NCBI GenBank assembly: GCA_963530515.1
Contig: CAUSEC010000017.1
Location: 55,329-119,328 of the forward strand
Reading direction: 5' to 3'
Length of the DNA stretch: 64,000 bases
Source of the DNA: CBFFRJ01 sp963530515
Lineage (GTDB): Bacteria; Pseudomonadota; Gammaproteobacteria; Enterobacterales; Enterobacteriaceae
The notes under the pieces are model-generated. The model was not told where the DNA came from. It worked only from the letters and a program-made list of their open reading frames with translations, and searched no databases. The translations under genes were made by a program, and so were the position numbers. Numbering within the stretch: position 1 is the first letter of the stretch; every line of letters starts with the position of its first letter. This document shows, in pieces, positions 1-8,445 of this stretch.

Positions 1-326
1 TGATTATCGGCAGCCGCACGTCCCGGGGTGCCGCCGGGCGTTCGCAATATGTCGCCACTAAAGCGGCGCTGGTTGGGATGGTGCGAAGCTGGGCGGCGGA
101 GCTGGCCCCACGGGGCATTACGGCTAATGTGGTCGCTCCGGGGGCAACACAAACCCCGATGCTCAACGCGCCAGGGCGAGCCAGTTCACCGCCCAATGTG
201 CCACCAATCGGACGGTTGATTGAGCCGCGCGAAGTGGCGGCACTGGTGGGGTTTGTGGTGTCGGAAGAGGCGGCTGCACTCACCGGGCAGGAGCTGGTGA
301 TGTGTGGGGGAGCGTCGCTGAAATAA
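1..326 (+). CDS. Short-chain dehydrogenase/reductase, C-terminal part (cut by window start)
   Basis: The reading frame is open from base 3 to the TGA at 324-326 and has no start in the window, so the N-terminal half with the NAD(P)-binding glycine motif lies outside. What is visible is the C-terminal part of a classical SDR: the catalytic Tyr-x-x-x-Lys (YVATK), then a helix and the ANVVAPGAT segment typical of the family after the active site. The end (LTGQELVMCGGASLK) is the usual SDR C-terminal strand. Substrate cannot be inferred. A palindromic repeat and a REP element follow the stop, between it and the convergent phzF-family gene. Confidence 0.85.
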   Translation, partial: IIGSRTSRGAAGRSQYVATKAALVGMVRSWAAELAPRGITANVVAPGATQTPMLNAPGRASSPPNVPPIGRLIEPREVAALVGFVVSEEAAALTGQELVMCGGASLK

Positions 327-354
327 CACGGCATGAGGGGAAATGCGGCCTGTT

Positions 355-450
355 CCCCTCACCCCAACCCTCTCCCAAAGGGCGAAGGAGAAAAGCGAGC
401 CGTCATTCATGCTGTAGGCCGGATAAGGCAAAAGCGAGCCGCCATCCGGC
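355..450. repeat. GC-rich palindromic repeat followed by a REP element
   Basis: Bases 355-391 (CCCTCACCCCAACCCTCTCC then AAAGGGCGAAGGAG) are a copy of the imperfect palindrome that recurs near 47671 and several times at 53893-54236. Bases 413-450 are a REP-type palindrome (TGTAGGCCGGATAAGGC ... GCCATCCGGCA). Both lie between convergent genes, the usual place for such elements, where they can stabilise or end transcripts. Confidence 0.75.
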
Positions 451-470
451 AAACTGCTTTTCTGCTCAAA

Positions 471-1265
471 TCAATCCCGCAGATACACCTTGCCAATCAG
501 ATAGGTGGTGGCCTGACCACCAATCAACACTCTGTCGCCCCGCCATTCGCAACGCAAATCGCCGCCGCGGGCGGAGACCTGACGCGCCTGCATCACGTTT
601 TTACCCAGCTTATCGCCCCAGTAAGGAATCAACATGCTGTGCGTTGACCCCGTGACAGGATCTTCCGGTACAGACTCTCCCGGGCAGAAGAAGCGGCTAA
701 CGAAATCGTCGTTATCACCGGGGGCGGTGATGCAGACCATTTTCCCCAGCGGGATCATGCCTGCGATGTCTGGTGTAATAGCTTCCACCTGCTGCTGATT
801 TTCCAGTACCACCAGGTAATCACGCGCCACACGCACCTCTTTGGCACTGTTGATACCTAAGGTTTCAAAGAGCAATGCAGGCGGAACATCAACCGCTTCG
901 GTTTGCCAGGCCGGGAAATCGAGGGTCAGCCAGTCACCTTTGCGGGTGACCGTCAGCGGCCCGACGAAGCGGGTATCGAACTGGATATGGGCATCCGGGA
1001 AGTCGAGATATTCGAAAATCACGTGCGCGGCGGCGAGTGTGGCATGGCCACACAGGTTGATTTCGTACTGGGTGGTAAACCAGCGCAGTTCGAAACCGGT
1101 GTCGTTGCGAACAAAAAATGCAGTCTCAGACTGGTTGTGCTGTTGTGCCATCTTCAGTAGCTGCTCGTCCGGCAGCCACTCGGTCAGCGGGCAGACGGCG
1201 GCTGCGTTACCGCCAAAGGTGCGGTCACTAAAAGCATCTACCATGTAAAAGTCGATTGTGTGCAT
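471..1265 (-). CDS. PhzF-family isomerase-like protein
   Basis: A 264-residue protein of the PhzF/YddE fold, related to diaminopimelate epimerase. The family marks are present: an N-terminal VDAF, the catalytic Glu in QSETAFF (about residue 47), CGHATLAAAH around residues 74-83, and the late phosphate-loop EDPVTGSTH. The start is the ATG at 1265, which gives the MHTIDFYMVDAF start expected for the family. An in-frame extension to 1337 would add 24 charged residues with no counterpart. Known relatives catalyse proton-shift isomerisations, but the substrate of most enterobacterial members is unknown. It is divergent from sotB with about 180 bp between. It is not the same as E. coli YddE, which is longer and diverged. 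Confidence 0.88.
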   Translation of the reverse strand: MHTIDFYMVDAFSDRTFGGNAAAVCPLTEWLPDEQLLKMAQQHNQSETAFFVRNDTGFELRWFTTQYEINLCGHATLAAAHVIFEYLDFPDAHIQFDTRFVGPLTVTRKGDWLTLDFPAWQTEAVDVPPALLFETLGINSAKEVRVARDYLVVLENQQQVEAITPDIAGMIPLGKMVCITAPGDNDDFVSRFFCPGESVPEDPVTGSTHSMLIPYWGDKLGKNVMQARQVSARGGDLRCEWRGDRVLIGGQATTYLIGKVYLRD

Positions 1266-1448
1266 AGCGTTTCCTCTTGTTTTCCTTTTGTTTTCCGTTT
1301 GTTTTTCACCTGTATTTCTATCACATTCAATCGGCATTTTTCATACCCGATTAAAATTGAGATATCCGTCACAAAAAGTTTGTATTTTGAGCAGAAAAGG
1401 ATCTAAGATCACCGCAATTCCTTCTCCTGCTACGAATCCCAAAACACT

Positions 1449-2651
1449 ATGACAACACAACTGGTTTCACGAAAAGTCGCGTGGCTTCGGGTGGTTACGC
1501 TTGCCGTTGCTGCGTTCATTTTTAATACCACTGAATTCGTGCCCGTGGGGCTGCTGTCGGACATCGCACAAAGTTTTGATATGGAAACGCCGCAGGTGGG
1601 GATCATGCTCACCATCTACGCCTGGGTCGTGGCGCTGATGTCGTTGCCGTTTATGCTGCTGACCAGCAAGGTTGAGCGTCGCAAGCTGCTGATCGCCCTC
1701 TTCGTTCTGTTCATTGCCAGCCACGTGCTCTCCTTCCTGGCCTGGGACTTCCAGGTCCTGGTGGTCAGCCGTATCGGGATTGCCTTTGCACATGCGATTT
1801 TCTGGTCGATTACCGCGTCGCTGGCCATTCGTCTGGCTCCCGCCGGTAAACGTGCGCAAGCGCTGAGCCTGATTGCAACCGGTACGGCGCTGGCAATGGT
1901 CCTCGGCATCCCGATTGGCCGCGTGGTCGGGCAATATTTCGGCTGGCGCACCACCTTCTTCGCCATCGGTTTCGGTGCGCTGGTGACCTTAGTCTGCCTG
2001 ATCAAGCTGTTACCTAAACTGCCGAGCGAGCACTCCGGTTCGCTGCACAGTTTGCCGGAACTGTTCCGCCGCCCTGCGCTGCTAAGCATCTATTTCTTAA
2101 CGGTGGTTGTGGTGACCGCGCACTATACCGCCTACAGCTACATCGAGCCGTTTGTGCGTGATGTTGCAGGCTTTAGCGGTAACTTTGCGACCGTGCTGCT
2201 GCTGATCCTCGGCGGTGCCGGGATTGTGGGCAGCGTTCTGTTTGGCAAGCTTGGCAACAAACACGCCTCGTTGCTGATCAGCAGCGCGATTGGCCTGCTG
2301 GTGCTTTCGCTGTTATTCCTGCGCTCAGCGGCAGGCAGCGAGCAGCATCTCATCATCCTGAGCCTGTTCTGGGGTGTGGCGATTATGATTATCGGCCTCG
2401 GCATGCAGGTGAAAGTGCTGGCGCTGGCGCCGGATGCTACGGACGTGGCGATGGCGCTGTTCTCAGGAATTTTCAACATCGGGATTGGTGCCGGTGCGCT
2501 GGTCGGCAATCAGATTAGCCTGCAGTGGTCGATGTCGGCGATTGGTTATGCCGGGGCGATCCCTGCCGTGGCGGCGCTGGTATGGTCGGTTGTCATTTTC
2601 CGCCGTTGGCCGGTTTCGCTGGAAGATAATCAGCAGCCGCATCATATGTAA
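1449..2651 (+). CDS. sotB: Sugar efflux transporter SotB (MFS)
   Basis: A 400-residue inner-membrane protein of the major facilitator superfamily with 12 predicted membrane segments. The N-terminus and the FNTTEFVPVGLLSDIAQSF segment match E. coli SotB (YdeA) almost residue for residue, as do TAHYTAYSYIEPFV and GLGMQVKVLALAPDATDVAM. SotB exports arabinose and other sugars, and IPTG, by proton antiport. It sits one gene away from marC as in E. coli, but here a lipoprotein hydrolase gene lies between. A tandem REP array follows the stop. Confidence 0.95.
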   Translation: MTTQLVSRKVAWLRVVTLAVAAFIFNTTEFVPVGLLSDIAQSFDMETPQVGIMLTIYAWVVALMSLPFMLLTSKVERRKLLIALFVLFIASHVLSFLAWDFQVLVVSRIGIAFAHAIFWSITASLAIRLAPAGKRAQALSLIATGTALAMVLGIPIGRVVGQYFGWRTTFFAIGFGALVTLVCLIKLLPKLPSEHSGSLHSLPELFRRPALLSIYFLTVVVVTAHYTAYSYIEPFVRDVAGFSGNFATVLLLILGGAGIVGSVLFGKLGNKHASLLISSAIGLLVLSLLFLRSAAGSEQHLIILSLFWGVAIMIIGLGMQVKVLALAPDATDVAMALFSGIFNIGIGAGALVGNQISLQWSMSAIGYAGAIPAVAALVWSVVIFRRWPVSLEDNQQPHHM

Positions 2652-2673
2652 TTTTCAGTACAGGCCTACGTAT

Positions 2674-2968
2674 TGCCGGATGGCGGCGTAAACGCCTTAT
2701 CCGGCCTACAACTGAACGCCTGCGCAAACGCCTTATCCGGCCTACAACTGAGCGGCGACGCAAACGCCTTATCCGGCCTACAACTGAACGGCGGCGCAAA
2801 CGCCTTATCCGGCCTACAACTGAGCGCCTGCGCAAACGCCTTATCCGGCCTACAACTGAGCACCTGCGCAAACGCCTTATCCGGCCTACAACTGAGCGGC
2901 GGCGCAAACGCCTTATCCGGCCTACTGACACCAACCCGTAGGCCTGATAAGCGAAGCGCCATCAGGCA
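2674..2968. repeat. Tandem REP array: seven copies of a 36-bp unit plus an inverted REP
   Basis: The core AAACGCCTTATCCGGCCTAC begins at 2690, 2726, 2762, 2798, 2834, 2870 and 2906, exactly 36 bp apart. The linkers between cores vary (CTGAACGCCTGCGC, CTGAGCGGCGACGC and similar). The first unit is preceded by the complementary REP half (GCCGGATGGCGGCGT, about 2676-2690), and an inverted REP half (GTAGGCCTGATAAGCGAAGC ... ATCAGGCA) closes the array at about 2938-2968. Long frames across it are repeat artefacts, not genes. It lies between the convergent sotB and hydrolase genes. Confidence 0.93.
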
Positions 2969-2972
2969 TGAC

Positions 2973-4127
2973 TTAACTACCCGACACCACTTCTTTCATT
3001 ACCTGCATCTGCCAGTCAAACCACGGGTTCCAGGTCAGCCGGGCGTGCACCTTGTCTTTTTCCACCAGCCCCCAGTCGGAATACCACACCTCCTCGCCTT
3101 TCAGACAGCGCTGCGTGTCTTCATCACGCTGCCCGTTGCTGCACAGCAGCACGCTGCCTTTGCGTCCGTAGAGCGGATTACGTGGGGAAAAGAGCACCGA
3201 CATATGCGAGAACTGGCTGATACGCTCATCGGGCAGGAAATCCGGCTTCACCCGCACACGGGAGACGTTCGCCACCTCGGCACGCGGCGCACCGTACCAG
3301 ATAACACGACTGGCTGGATGGGTAAACGTGCGGTCGAAATGGTCGAGGATCCAGGTAGTGTCCAGCACCGAGTCATGCTCACTGAGCACCATCAACACCG
3401 GTTTGCTGAACGTGTCACGGGCAATCAGCTGCTGCGCAGACGCGCTGGTACGGTAAAACTGGGCAAAGCCGTTGGTGGGCACGCGCAGGTAGCGGGTAGC
3501 AATTTGTTGGGGGAAGACCGCGCTCGGCGGGCGCAGCCAGTCGCGAAAGACAGCCGCCACCGGTGCGAGGAAATCATAACCGGTACTCGATTTGAAAGCC
3601 GGAGAAAAGAGCAACAGCCCCTGCACCTGCGGGTGCTGCATCGCGTATTCCAGCGCCAGGTTACCGCCGGTGGAGAAGCCGCCCAGCCACACGTCACCCA
3701 CCTCTTTGCCCAAAATGGCGGCCTGCTCGCTCACCACCTGTCGCCACTGATCAACGCTGACGTGGAGCATGTCCGTCGGCCGGGTTCCGTGACCCGGTAA
3801 CAACACAGTGCGGACCAGGAACCCCTGTTTAGCCAGTTCCGGCGCGATGTCGGTAAACGAGCCCGGTGCGTCGCCCAGGCCGTGAATTAAGAGGATGCCG
3901 CGCGACGGTTTGCCTGGGGGACGCCACTCCTGCGGGGTGTTCCATTGCAGTTCAGTGGTTTTATCCAGCGTCTGGAATGACCGATGACTGACCACCCAGT
4001 CGCGAGTTTGCTCCTGATACTGAGCAAAACTGTGCTGGCCTAAAGGCGGCGCGTTGTTTTGCTTTTGCTGGCAACCGGTCACGACGGCGATCAGCAAGAG
4101 AACAACGATTCTTGCACTCCACCCCAT
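2973..4127 (-). CDS. Lipoprotein with alpha/beta-hydrolase domain
   Basis: A 384-residue protein. Residues 1-19 form a lipoprotein signal peptide ending in the lipobox VTGC, followed by Gln-Gln, so the mature protein is probably lipid-anchored to the outer membrane. The rest is an alpha/beta-hydrolase: the oxyanion-hole HGLGDAPG near residue 83, the nucleophile elbow GFSTG near residue 160, and a late Asp and His. Such proteins are esterases or lysophospholipase-like enzymes; the substrate is unknown. Its ATG shares one base with the marC stop (TAATG), so translation is probably coupled to marC. This places an envelope hydrolase in the mar neighbourhood, which I do not recall from E. coli. 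Confidence 0.85.
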   Translation of the reverse strand: MGWSARIVVLLLIAVVTGCQQKQNNAPPLGQHSFAQYQEQTRDWVVSHRSFQTLDKTTELQWNTPQEWRPPGKPSRGILLIHGLGDAPGSFTDIAPELAKQGFLVRTVLLPGHGTRPTDMLHVSVDQWRQVVSEQAAILGKEVGDVWLGGFSTGGNLALEYAMQHPQVQGLLLFSPAFKSSTGYDFLAPVAAVFRDWLRPPSAVFPQQIATRYLRVPTNGFAQFYRTSASAQQLIARDTFSKPVLMVLSEHDSVLDTTWILDHFDRTFTHPASRVIWYGAPRAEVANVSRVRVKPDFLPDERISQFSHMSVLFSPRNPLYGRKGSVLLCSNGQRDEDTQRCLKGEEVWYSDWGLVEKDKVHARLTWNPWFDWQMQVMKEVVSGS

Positions 4128-4801
4128 TAATGCGTTGCCGGGAAGTGGGTGATGATTTCCAGCACACCGTTGATGATAAATTGCACGCCCATGCAGACCA
4201 GCAGGAAGCCCATCAGGCGAGAAATGGCTTCAATACCGCCCTTGCCTACCAGGCGCATTATTGCCCCGGAACTGCGCAAACTCCCCCATAAAATCAGCGA
4301 AACAAGCGCGAAAATCAGCGGAGGCGCCACCCAGACCACCCAGTCCGGGAAGGTGGTACCGTCACGAATGGTGGCCGCCGAACTGATGATCATCGCAATG
4401 GTGCCTGGCCCTGCCGTACTGGGCATCGCCAGCGGTACGAATGCGATATTTGTCGTGGGTTCGTCTTCCAGCTCTTCCGATTTGCTTTTCACTTCCGGCG
4501 CGACATGGGCCTTTTGCGGCGGGAACAGCATGCGAAAACCGATAAACGCCACAATCAGGCCACCGGCAATACGCAATCCGGGGATGGAAATGCCGAAGGT
4601 GTTCATCACCAGTTGGCCCGCGTAATACGCCACCATCATGATGGCGAAAACGTAGATTGAGGCCATTTTCGACTGCTGGTTGCGCTGGGCGCTGTTCATG
4701 TTGCCCGCCAGCCCAAGGAAGAGCGCGACCGTGGTTAACGGGTTCGCCAGCGGCAGTAACACCACCAGTCCTAACCCAATTGCTTTAAATAAATCCATCA
4801 T
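4127..4801 (-). CDS. marC: MarC family integral membrane protein
   Basis: A 224-residue protein with six predicted membrane segments, matching E. coli MarC along its length (KAIGLGLVVLLPLANPLTTV at the start, MPSTAGPGTIAMIISSA in the middle). It is divergent from marR across the mar operator, as in E. coli. MarC was once thought to contribute to multidrug resistance, but its biochemical role is unsettled. The first of two adjacent Met codons aligns with the E. coli start. It is cotranscribed with the downstream lipoprotein hydrolase. Confidence 0.95.
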   Translation of the reverse strand: MMDLFKAIGLGLVVLLPLANPLTTVALFLGLAGNMNSAQRNQQSKMASIYVFAIMMVAYYAGQLVMNTFGISIPGLRIAGGLIVAFIGFRMLFPPQKAHVAPEVKSKSEELEDEPTTNIAFVPLAMPSTAGPGTIAMIISSAATIRDGTTFPDWVVWVAPPLIFALVSLILWGSLRSSGAIMRLVGKGGIEAISRLMGFLLVCMGVQFIINGVLEIITHFPATH

Positions 4802-4943
4802 TTAACTGAGCACTCCGGCAAAAAACTTCGTAGCGGGAAGTATATCTGCATCCTTGCGTCTGCGGCATATCGCTTTACGATTCGTTACTTTTTGTAAGAT
4901 ATTTCATGAACATAGGCGCCGTAAAAAACCCCCTCCAGCGTAC

Positions 4944-5041
4944 TTTAGCAATTCGTGGCATAAGCTAATCGATTCAGTTGACTTATACTTGCCTGAGCAA
5001 TAATATCTGCCGTGATTAATCTACTTGCCGGGGCAACCATT
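4944..5041 (+). promoter_or_regulatory. marO: marbox, marRAB promoter and two MarR sites
   Basis: A marbox-like element (TTTAGCAATTCGTGGCATAA) at 4944-4963 precedes the promoter. The -35 is TTGACT (4978-4983) and the -10 is TAATAT (5001-5006), 17 bp apart. MarR site I (ACTTGCCTGAGCAATAATAT, 4987-5006) lies over the promoter. Site II (TACTTGCCGGGGCAACCATT, 5022-5041) abuts the marR start. The arrangement is that of E. coli marO, where MarR represses and MarA, SoxS and Rob activate. Confidence 0.9.
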
Positions 5042-5476
5042 GTGAAAAGCACAAGTGATCTGTTTAACGAAATCATTCCACTTGGGCGTTTGATCCATAT
5101 GGTCAACCAAAAGAAAGACCGCTTACTGAATGACTACCTCTCACCGTTTGATATTACGGCAACGCAATTTAAGGTGCTTTGCTCTATCCGCTGTCAGGTT
5201 TGCATCACCCCGGTCGAGTTAAAAAAAGTATTGTCGGTCGATCTGGGCGCATTGACGCGCATGCTGGACAGGCTCGTCTGTAAGGGCTGGATCGAACGAA
5301 ACCCGAATCCGCACGATAAGCGCGGCGTCCTCGTGCAGTTAACCACCGAGGGCAAGGCGCTGATTGAGCAATGTCACCAATTAGTAGGGCAAGACCTGCA
5401 CCAGGAATTAACAAAAAACTTATCGGCAGACGAAGTGGCAACTCTTGAATATTTACTCAAGAAAGTCTTGCCGTAA
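5042..5476 (+). CDS. marR: Multiple antibiotic resistance repressor MarR
   Basis: A 144-residue winged-helix repressor. The start is the GTG at 5042, giving the VKSTSDLFNEIIPLG start of E. coli MarR; the upstream in-frame ATG at 5012 lies inside the operator. The DNA-binding region (PVELKKVLSVDLGALTRML) is conserved, and the Cys in the salicylate- and copper-sensitive region is present. MarR represses its own operon by binding two sites in marO and is released by phenolic ligands or Cu(II)-driven oxidation. It is the first gene of marRAB. Confidence 0.97.
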   Translation: MKSTSDLFNEIIPLGRLIHMVNQKKDRLLNDYLSPFDITATQFKVLCSIRCQVCITPVELKKVLSVDLGALTRMLDRLVCKGWIERNPNPHDKRGVLVQLTTEGKALIEQCHQLVGQDLHQELTKNLSADEVATLEYLLKKVLP

Positions 5477-5493
5477 AACAAAGAGGTATGACG

Positions 5494-5877
5494 ATGTCCA
5501 GACGCAATACTGACGCCATTACTATTCATAGCATTTTAGGCTGGATTGAAGATAACCTGGAATCAGCGATGTCGCTTGAGCGTGTCTCTGAACGTTCAGG
5601 CTATTCGAAATGGCACCTGCAACGGATGTTTAAAAAAGAAACCGGCCATTCGCTCGGTCAATACATCCGCAGCCGCAAGCTGACCGAAATCGCACAAAAG
5701 TTGAAAGAAAGTAACGAGCCGATCCTGTATCTTGCGGAGCGCTATGGGTTTGAATCGCAACAAACCCTGACCCGTACGTTCAAGAATTACTTCGACGTAC
5801 CGCCGCATAAGTATCGTGTCACCAACATTCCCGGTGAGAACCGGTATTTGTTCCCCATTAATAACTGTAGCTACTAA
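5494..5877 (+). CDS. marA: Transcriptional activator MarA (AraC/XylS family)
   Basis: A 127-residue protein consisting only of two helix-turn-helix motifs. The recognition-helix regions (SGYSKWHLQRMFKK and ESQQTLTRTFKNYF) match E. coli MarA. Two ATGs are close together at 5488 and 5494. The AGAGG at 5482-5486 is one base from the first and seven from the second, so I use 5494, the E. coli start. MarA binds marboxes and activates the efflux and oxidative-stress regulon (acrAB, tolC, micF). The gene begins 17 bp after marR. Confidence 0.96.
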   Translation: MSRRNTDAITIHSILGWIEDNLESAMSLERVSERSGYSKWHLQRMFKKETGHSLGQYIRSRKLTEIAQKLKESNEPILYLAERYGFESQQTLTRTFKNYFDVPPHKYRVTNIPGENRYLFPINNCSY

Positions 5878-5908
5878 TTCGCCTGTTTTAAGACGTATCG
5901 AGGAAATC

Positions 5909-6124
5909 ATGAAACGTATTACCTGTGCCGCCATCACCCTTATGGTGCTGTTTTCTGGCCAGAGTTATGCGGAGCAATTCGCTCACCCCGCACAGCAGAA
6001 TAACCGCGATGTGATGGTGATGCCCACTGCCCACGACCAGTCACCGTTCGACTTTAACCATATGGGTGCCGGCAGTGATAAATCCGACGAGTTAGGTGTC
6101 CCGTATTACAATTCGCGCACCTGA
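5909..6124 (+). CDS. marB: Periplasmic protein MarB
   Basis: A 71-residue protein with a signal peptide (to about residue 20, ending SYAE). The conserved C-terminal half contains PFDFNHMGAGSDKSDELGVPYYN, nearly the same as E. coli MarB. The start at 5909 follows AGGAAATC. It is the last gene of marRAB and is followed by a strong terminator. In E. coli MarB mildly lowers marA expression by an unknown route. The N-terminal mature part is diverged. Confidence 0.93.
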   Translation: MKRITCAAITLMVLFSGQSYAEQFAHPAQQNNRDVMVMPTAHDQSPFDFNHMGAGSDKSDELGVPYYNSRT

Positions 6125-6132
6125 CCGTGTTT

Positions 6133-6157
6133 GCCCCGCTGTCGCGGGGCTTTTTTT
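6133..6157 (+). terminator. Rho-independent terminator of marRAB
   Basis: GCCCCGC - TGTC - GCGGGGC (6133-6150) is followed by seven T residues. It sits 8 bp after marB, and the T-run overlaps the end of the convergent eamA gene. Confidence 0.92.
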
Positions 6158-7055
6158 ATGGCTTTACCGCCACCTGGCGGCGAAGACGAAAGCCAAATAC
6201 GTTGATGTACAGCCCCGCCATAATCAGTACCGCCCCCGCCAGTTGAAGCAGCGTCATGGATTCGCCCAGCAGCAGTGCTGCACTCGCTAATCCCACTACC
6301 GGTACAAGAAGCGACAGTGGCGCCACACGCCAGGTCTCATAACGCCCAAGCAGCGTGCCCCAGATGCCGTAGCCGATAATGGTCGCCCCCAGAGACAGAT
6401 AAACCAGCGATAAAATCGTGGTCAAATCAATGGACACCAGACTCTGCAGCATCAGCGCCGGGCCGTCGAAAATCAGCGAGGCCACCATAAAGGGAAGTAT
6501 CGGAACCAGTGCGCTCCACACCACCAGCGACATGACCGCCGGGCGTGATTCATGCTGCATAATTTTCTTGTTGAAGATATTGCCGCAGGCCCAGCAAAAC
6601 GCGCCAGACAGCGTCAGGATAAAGCCCAGCATCGGCACGTGCTGACCGTTCAGGCTTGATTCAATTAAGACCAGCACACCGACGACGGCCAGTGAGATGC
6701 CCGCTATCTGCTTGCTCTGCAACCGCTCGCCAAACACACCCGCCCCGAGAATGATGGTAAAGAACGCCTGCGCCTGGAGCACCAGTGAGGCCAGCCCCGC
6801 GGGCATGCCAAATTTGATCGCGGTAAACAGAAAAGCAAACTGACCAAAGCTGATGGTTAAGCCGTAGCCGAGCAGTAATCCCAGCGGCACTTTTGGACGT
6901 GAGACGAACAGCAGCGCCGGAAAAGCCACCAGCACAAAGCGCAGCCCCGCCAGCAACAGCGGCGGCATGTTGTGCAGCCCGACTTTTATCACCACAAAAT
7001 TCAGGCCCCATACCACGACCACCAACAGTGCCAGCAACCCATCTTTACGCGTCAT
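6156..7055 (-). CDS. eamA: Cysteine/O-acetylserine exporter EamA
   Basis: A 299-residue drug/metabolite transporter with ten predicted membrane segments in two EamA repeats. It matches E. coli EamA (YdeD), including VVWGLNFVVIKVGLHNMPP near the start and GRYETWRVAPLSLLVPVVG late in the protein. EamA exports cysteine-pathway metabolites. As in E. coli it is convergent with marRAB and divergent from ydeE. Its stop lies in the T-run of the marRAB terminator. Confidence 0.95.
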   Translation of the reverse strand: MTRKDGLLALLVVVVWGLNFVVIKVGLHNMPPLLLAGLRFVLVAFPALLFVSRPKVPLGLLLGYGLTISFGQFAFLFTAIKFGMPAGLASLVLQAQAFFTIILGAGVFGERLQSKQIAGISLAVVGVLVLIESSLNGQHVPMLGFILTLSGAFCWACGNIFNKKIMQHESRPAVMSLVVWSALVPILPFMVASLIFDGPALMLQSLVSIDLTTILSLVYLSLGATIIGYGIWGTLLGRYETWRVAPLSLLVPVVGLASAALLLGESMTLLQLAGAVLIMAGLYINVFGFRLRRQVAVKP

Positions 7056-7253
7056 TCATCGCCTCGGTCTTTGTTCAACTTTTGTAAAGAATTTACGTTA
7101 ACGCAAAAAACAGTCCAGAGACAGATCATTAATATTGGCAGGTCAGTTTTGGCATTTCTGCACAAATCAACCATTGTGCATCACGCTTTATGCATGTTAT
7201 TGCTGTTAGTCATCACAAAAAAATATAACAACAAGCACATGTCGGGCAGGAAA

Positions 7254-8441
7254 ATGATCTCACCACAACAGCGTTCTATCGGCGCGTTACTCGCCTCTTC
7301 TTTACTTTTAACCATCGGGCGCGGCGCAACCCTGCCCTTTATGACCATTTATCTTAACCGCCAGTACGGTATGAGCGTTGAGCAGGTGGGTTATGCGCTC
7401 ACGATTGCGCTGACTATCGGCGTGGTGTTCAGCTTAGGCTTCGGCATCCTCGCGGATAAGTTTGATAAAAAGCGCTATATGGTGCTGGCCGTATTGGCAT
7501 TTTTAATCGGTTTTGCGGCTATTCCGGCGGTGAATCATCCTGGCCTGGTGGTGCTCTTTTTCGCCATGGTTAACTGCGCCTACTCGGTATTCTCCACCGT
7601 GTTGAAAGCCTATTTTTCTGACTCGCTGGGTGCCACGGCCAAAGCAAAAATCTTCTCGCTTAACTACAGCGTCATTAACATTGGCTGGACGGTGGGGCCG
7701 CCGCTGGGCACGCTGCTGGTGATGTACAACCTGAACCTGCCGTTCCTGCTGGCTGCCACCTGCTCAGCCATCCCGGTGGTGGTTATTCAGCTCTTTGTGC
7801 AGCGCCTGACGGCAAAAGCCAGTGAAGAGAACAGCGTGGCCTGGTCACCGTCGGTGCTGTTACGGGACCGGGCACTGCGCTGGTTTACCTTTTCTGGTTT
7901 TCTGGCGTCTTTTGTTGCCGGTTCCTTTGCGTCCTGTATTTCTCAGTATCTGATGTCGGTCGCGGACAATGAAGTGGCGGAAAAGGTGGTTGCCGTCGTC
8001 TTGCCCGTTAACGCCGCGATGGTAGTCACGTTGCAATATGCAGTGGGTCGACGCCTGAACGCCACGAACCTGCGCCCATTGATGGGTGCCGGGACCGTCT
8101 GTTTTATGCTTGGGCTGGTCGGCTTTATGCTGTCTGGCGGCAACCTGTGGTTCTGGGGCTTGTCCGCTGCCGTCTTCACCGTCGGTGAAATCATTTATGC
8201 GCCGGGGGAATATATGCTGATCGACAACATTGCGCCACCGGGCATGAAAGCCAGCTACTTCTCCGCACAGGCTCTGGGGTGGTTAGGGGCGGCGATGAAC
8301 CCGATGATGACCGGGATTATTCTCTCGTCACTGCCCGGCTGGTCGCTGTTTATCATTATGATTCTGGTGACCTTCTTTGCCTGGTGGGCATTAATTCGCG
8401 GCATCCAGGCAAAGCCGTTGGGTCAGTTACAGGTGAGCTGA
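7254..8441 (+). CDS. ydeE: MFS efflux transporter YdeE
   Basis: A 395-residue major facilitator protein, the same length as E. coli YdeE. GALLASSLLLTIGRGATLPF at residues 10-29 and GEIIYAPGEYMLIDNIAPP late in the protein match. The start at 7254 gives the E. coli N-terminal length. The frame stays open upstream to 6972, but that stretch does not resemble the family. YdeE exports dipeptides and some drugs. The divergent eamA promoter region lies upstream. Confidence 0.94.
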   Translation: MISPQQRSIGALLASSLLLTIGRGATLPFMTIYLNRQYGMSVEQVGYALTIALTIGVVFSLGFGILADKFDKKRYMVLAVLAFLIGFAAIPAVNHPGLVVLFFAMVNCAYSVFSTVLKAYFSDSLGATAKAKIFSLNYSVINIGWTVGPPLGTLLVMYNLNLPFLLAATCSAIPVVVIQLFVQRLTAKASEENSVAWSPSVLLRDRALRWFTFSGFLASFVAGSFASCISQYLMSVADNEVAEKVVAVVLPVNAAMVVTLQYAVGRRLNATNLRPLMGAGTVCFMLGLVGFMLSGGNLWFWGLSAAVFTVGEIIYAPGEYMLIDNIAPPGMKASYFSAQALGWLGAAMNPMMTGIILSSLPGWSLFIIMILVTFFAWWALIRGIQAKPLGQLQVS

Positions 8442-8445
8442 CGCA

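Noticed and set aside
2593..2962. Long open frames on both strands through the REP array, apparently encoding 12-residue repeat proteins
   Set aside because: The frames follow from a 36-bp period without stops; no ribosome-binding site or codon pattern supports a protein.
6972..7253. N-terminal extension of ydeE by 94 codons
   Set aside because: The extension overlaps eamA and its promoter region and does not resemble the family; the ATG at 7254 gives the E. coli length.
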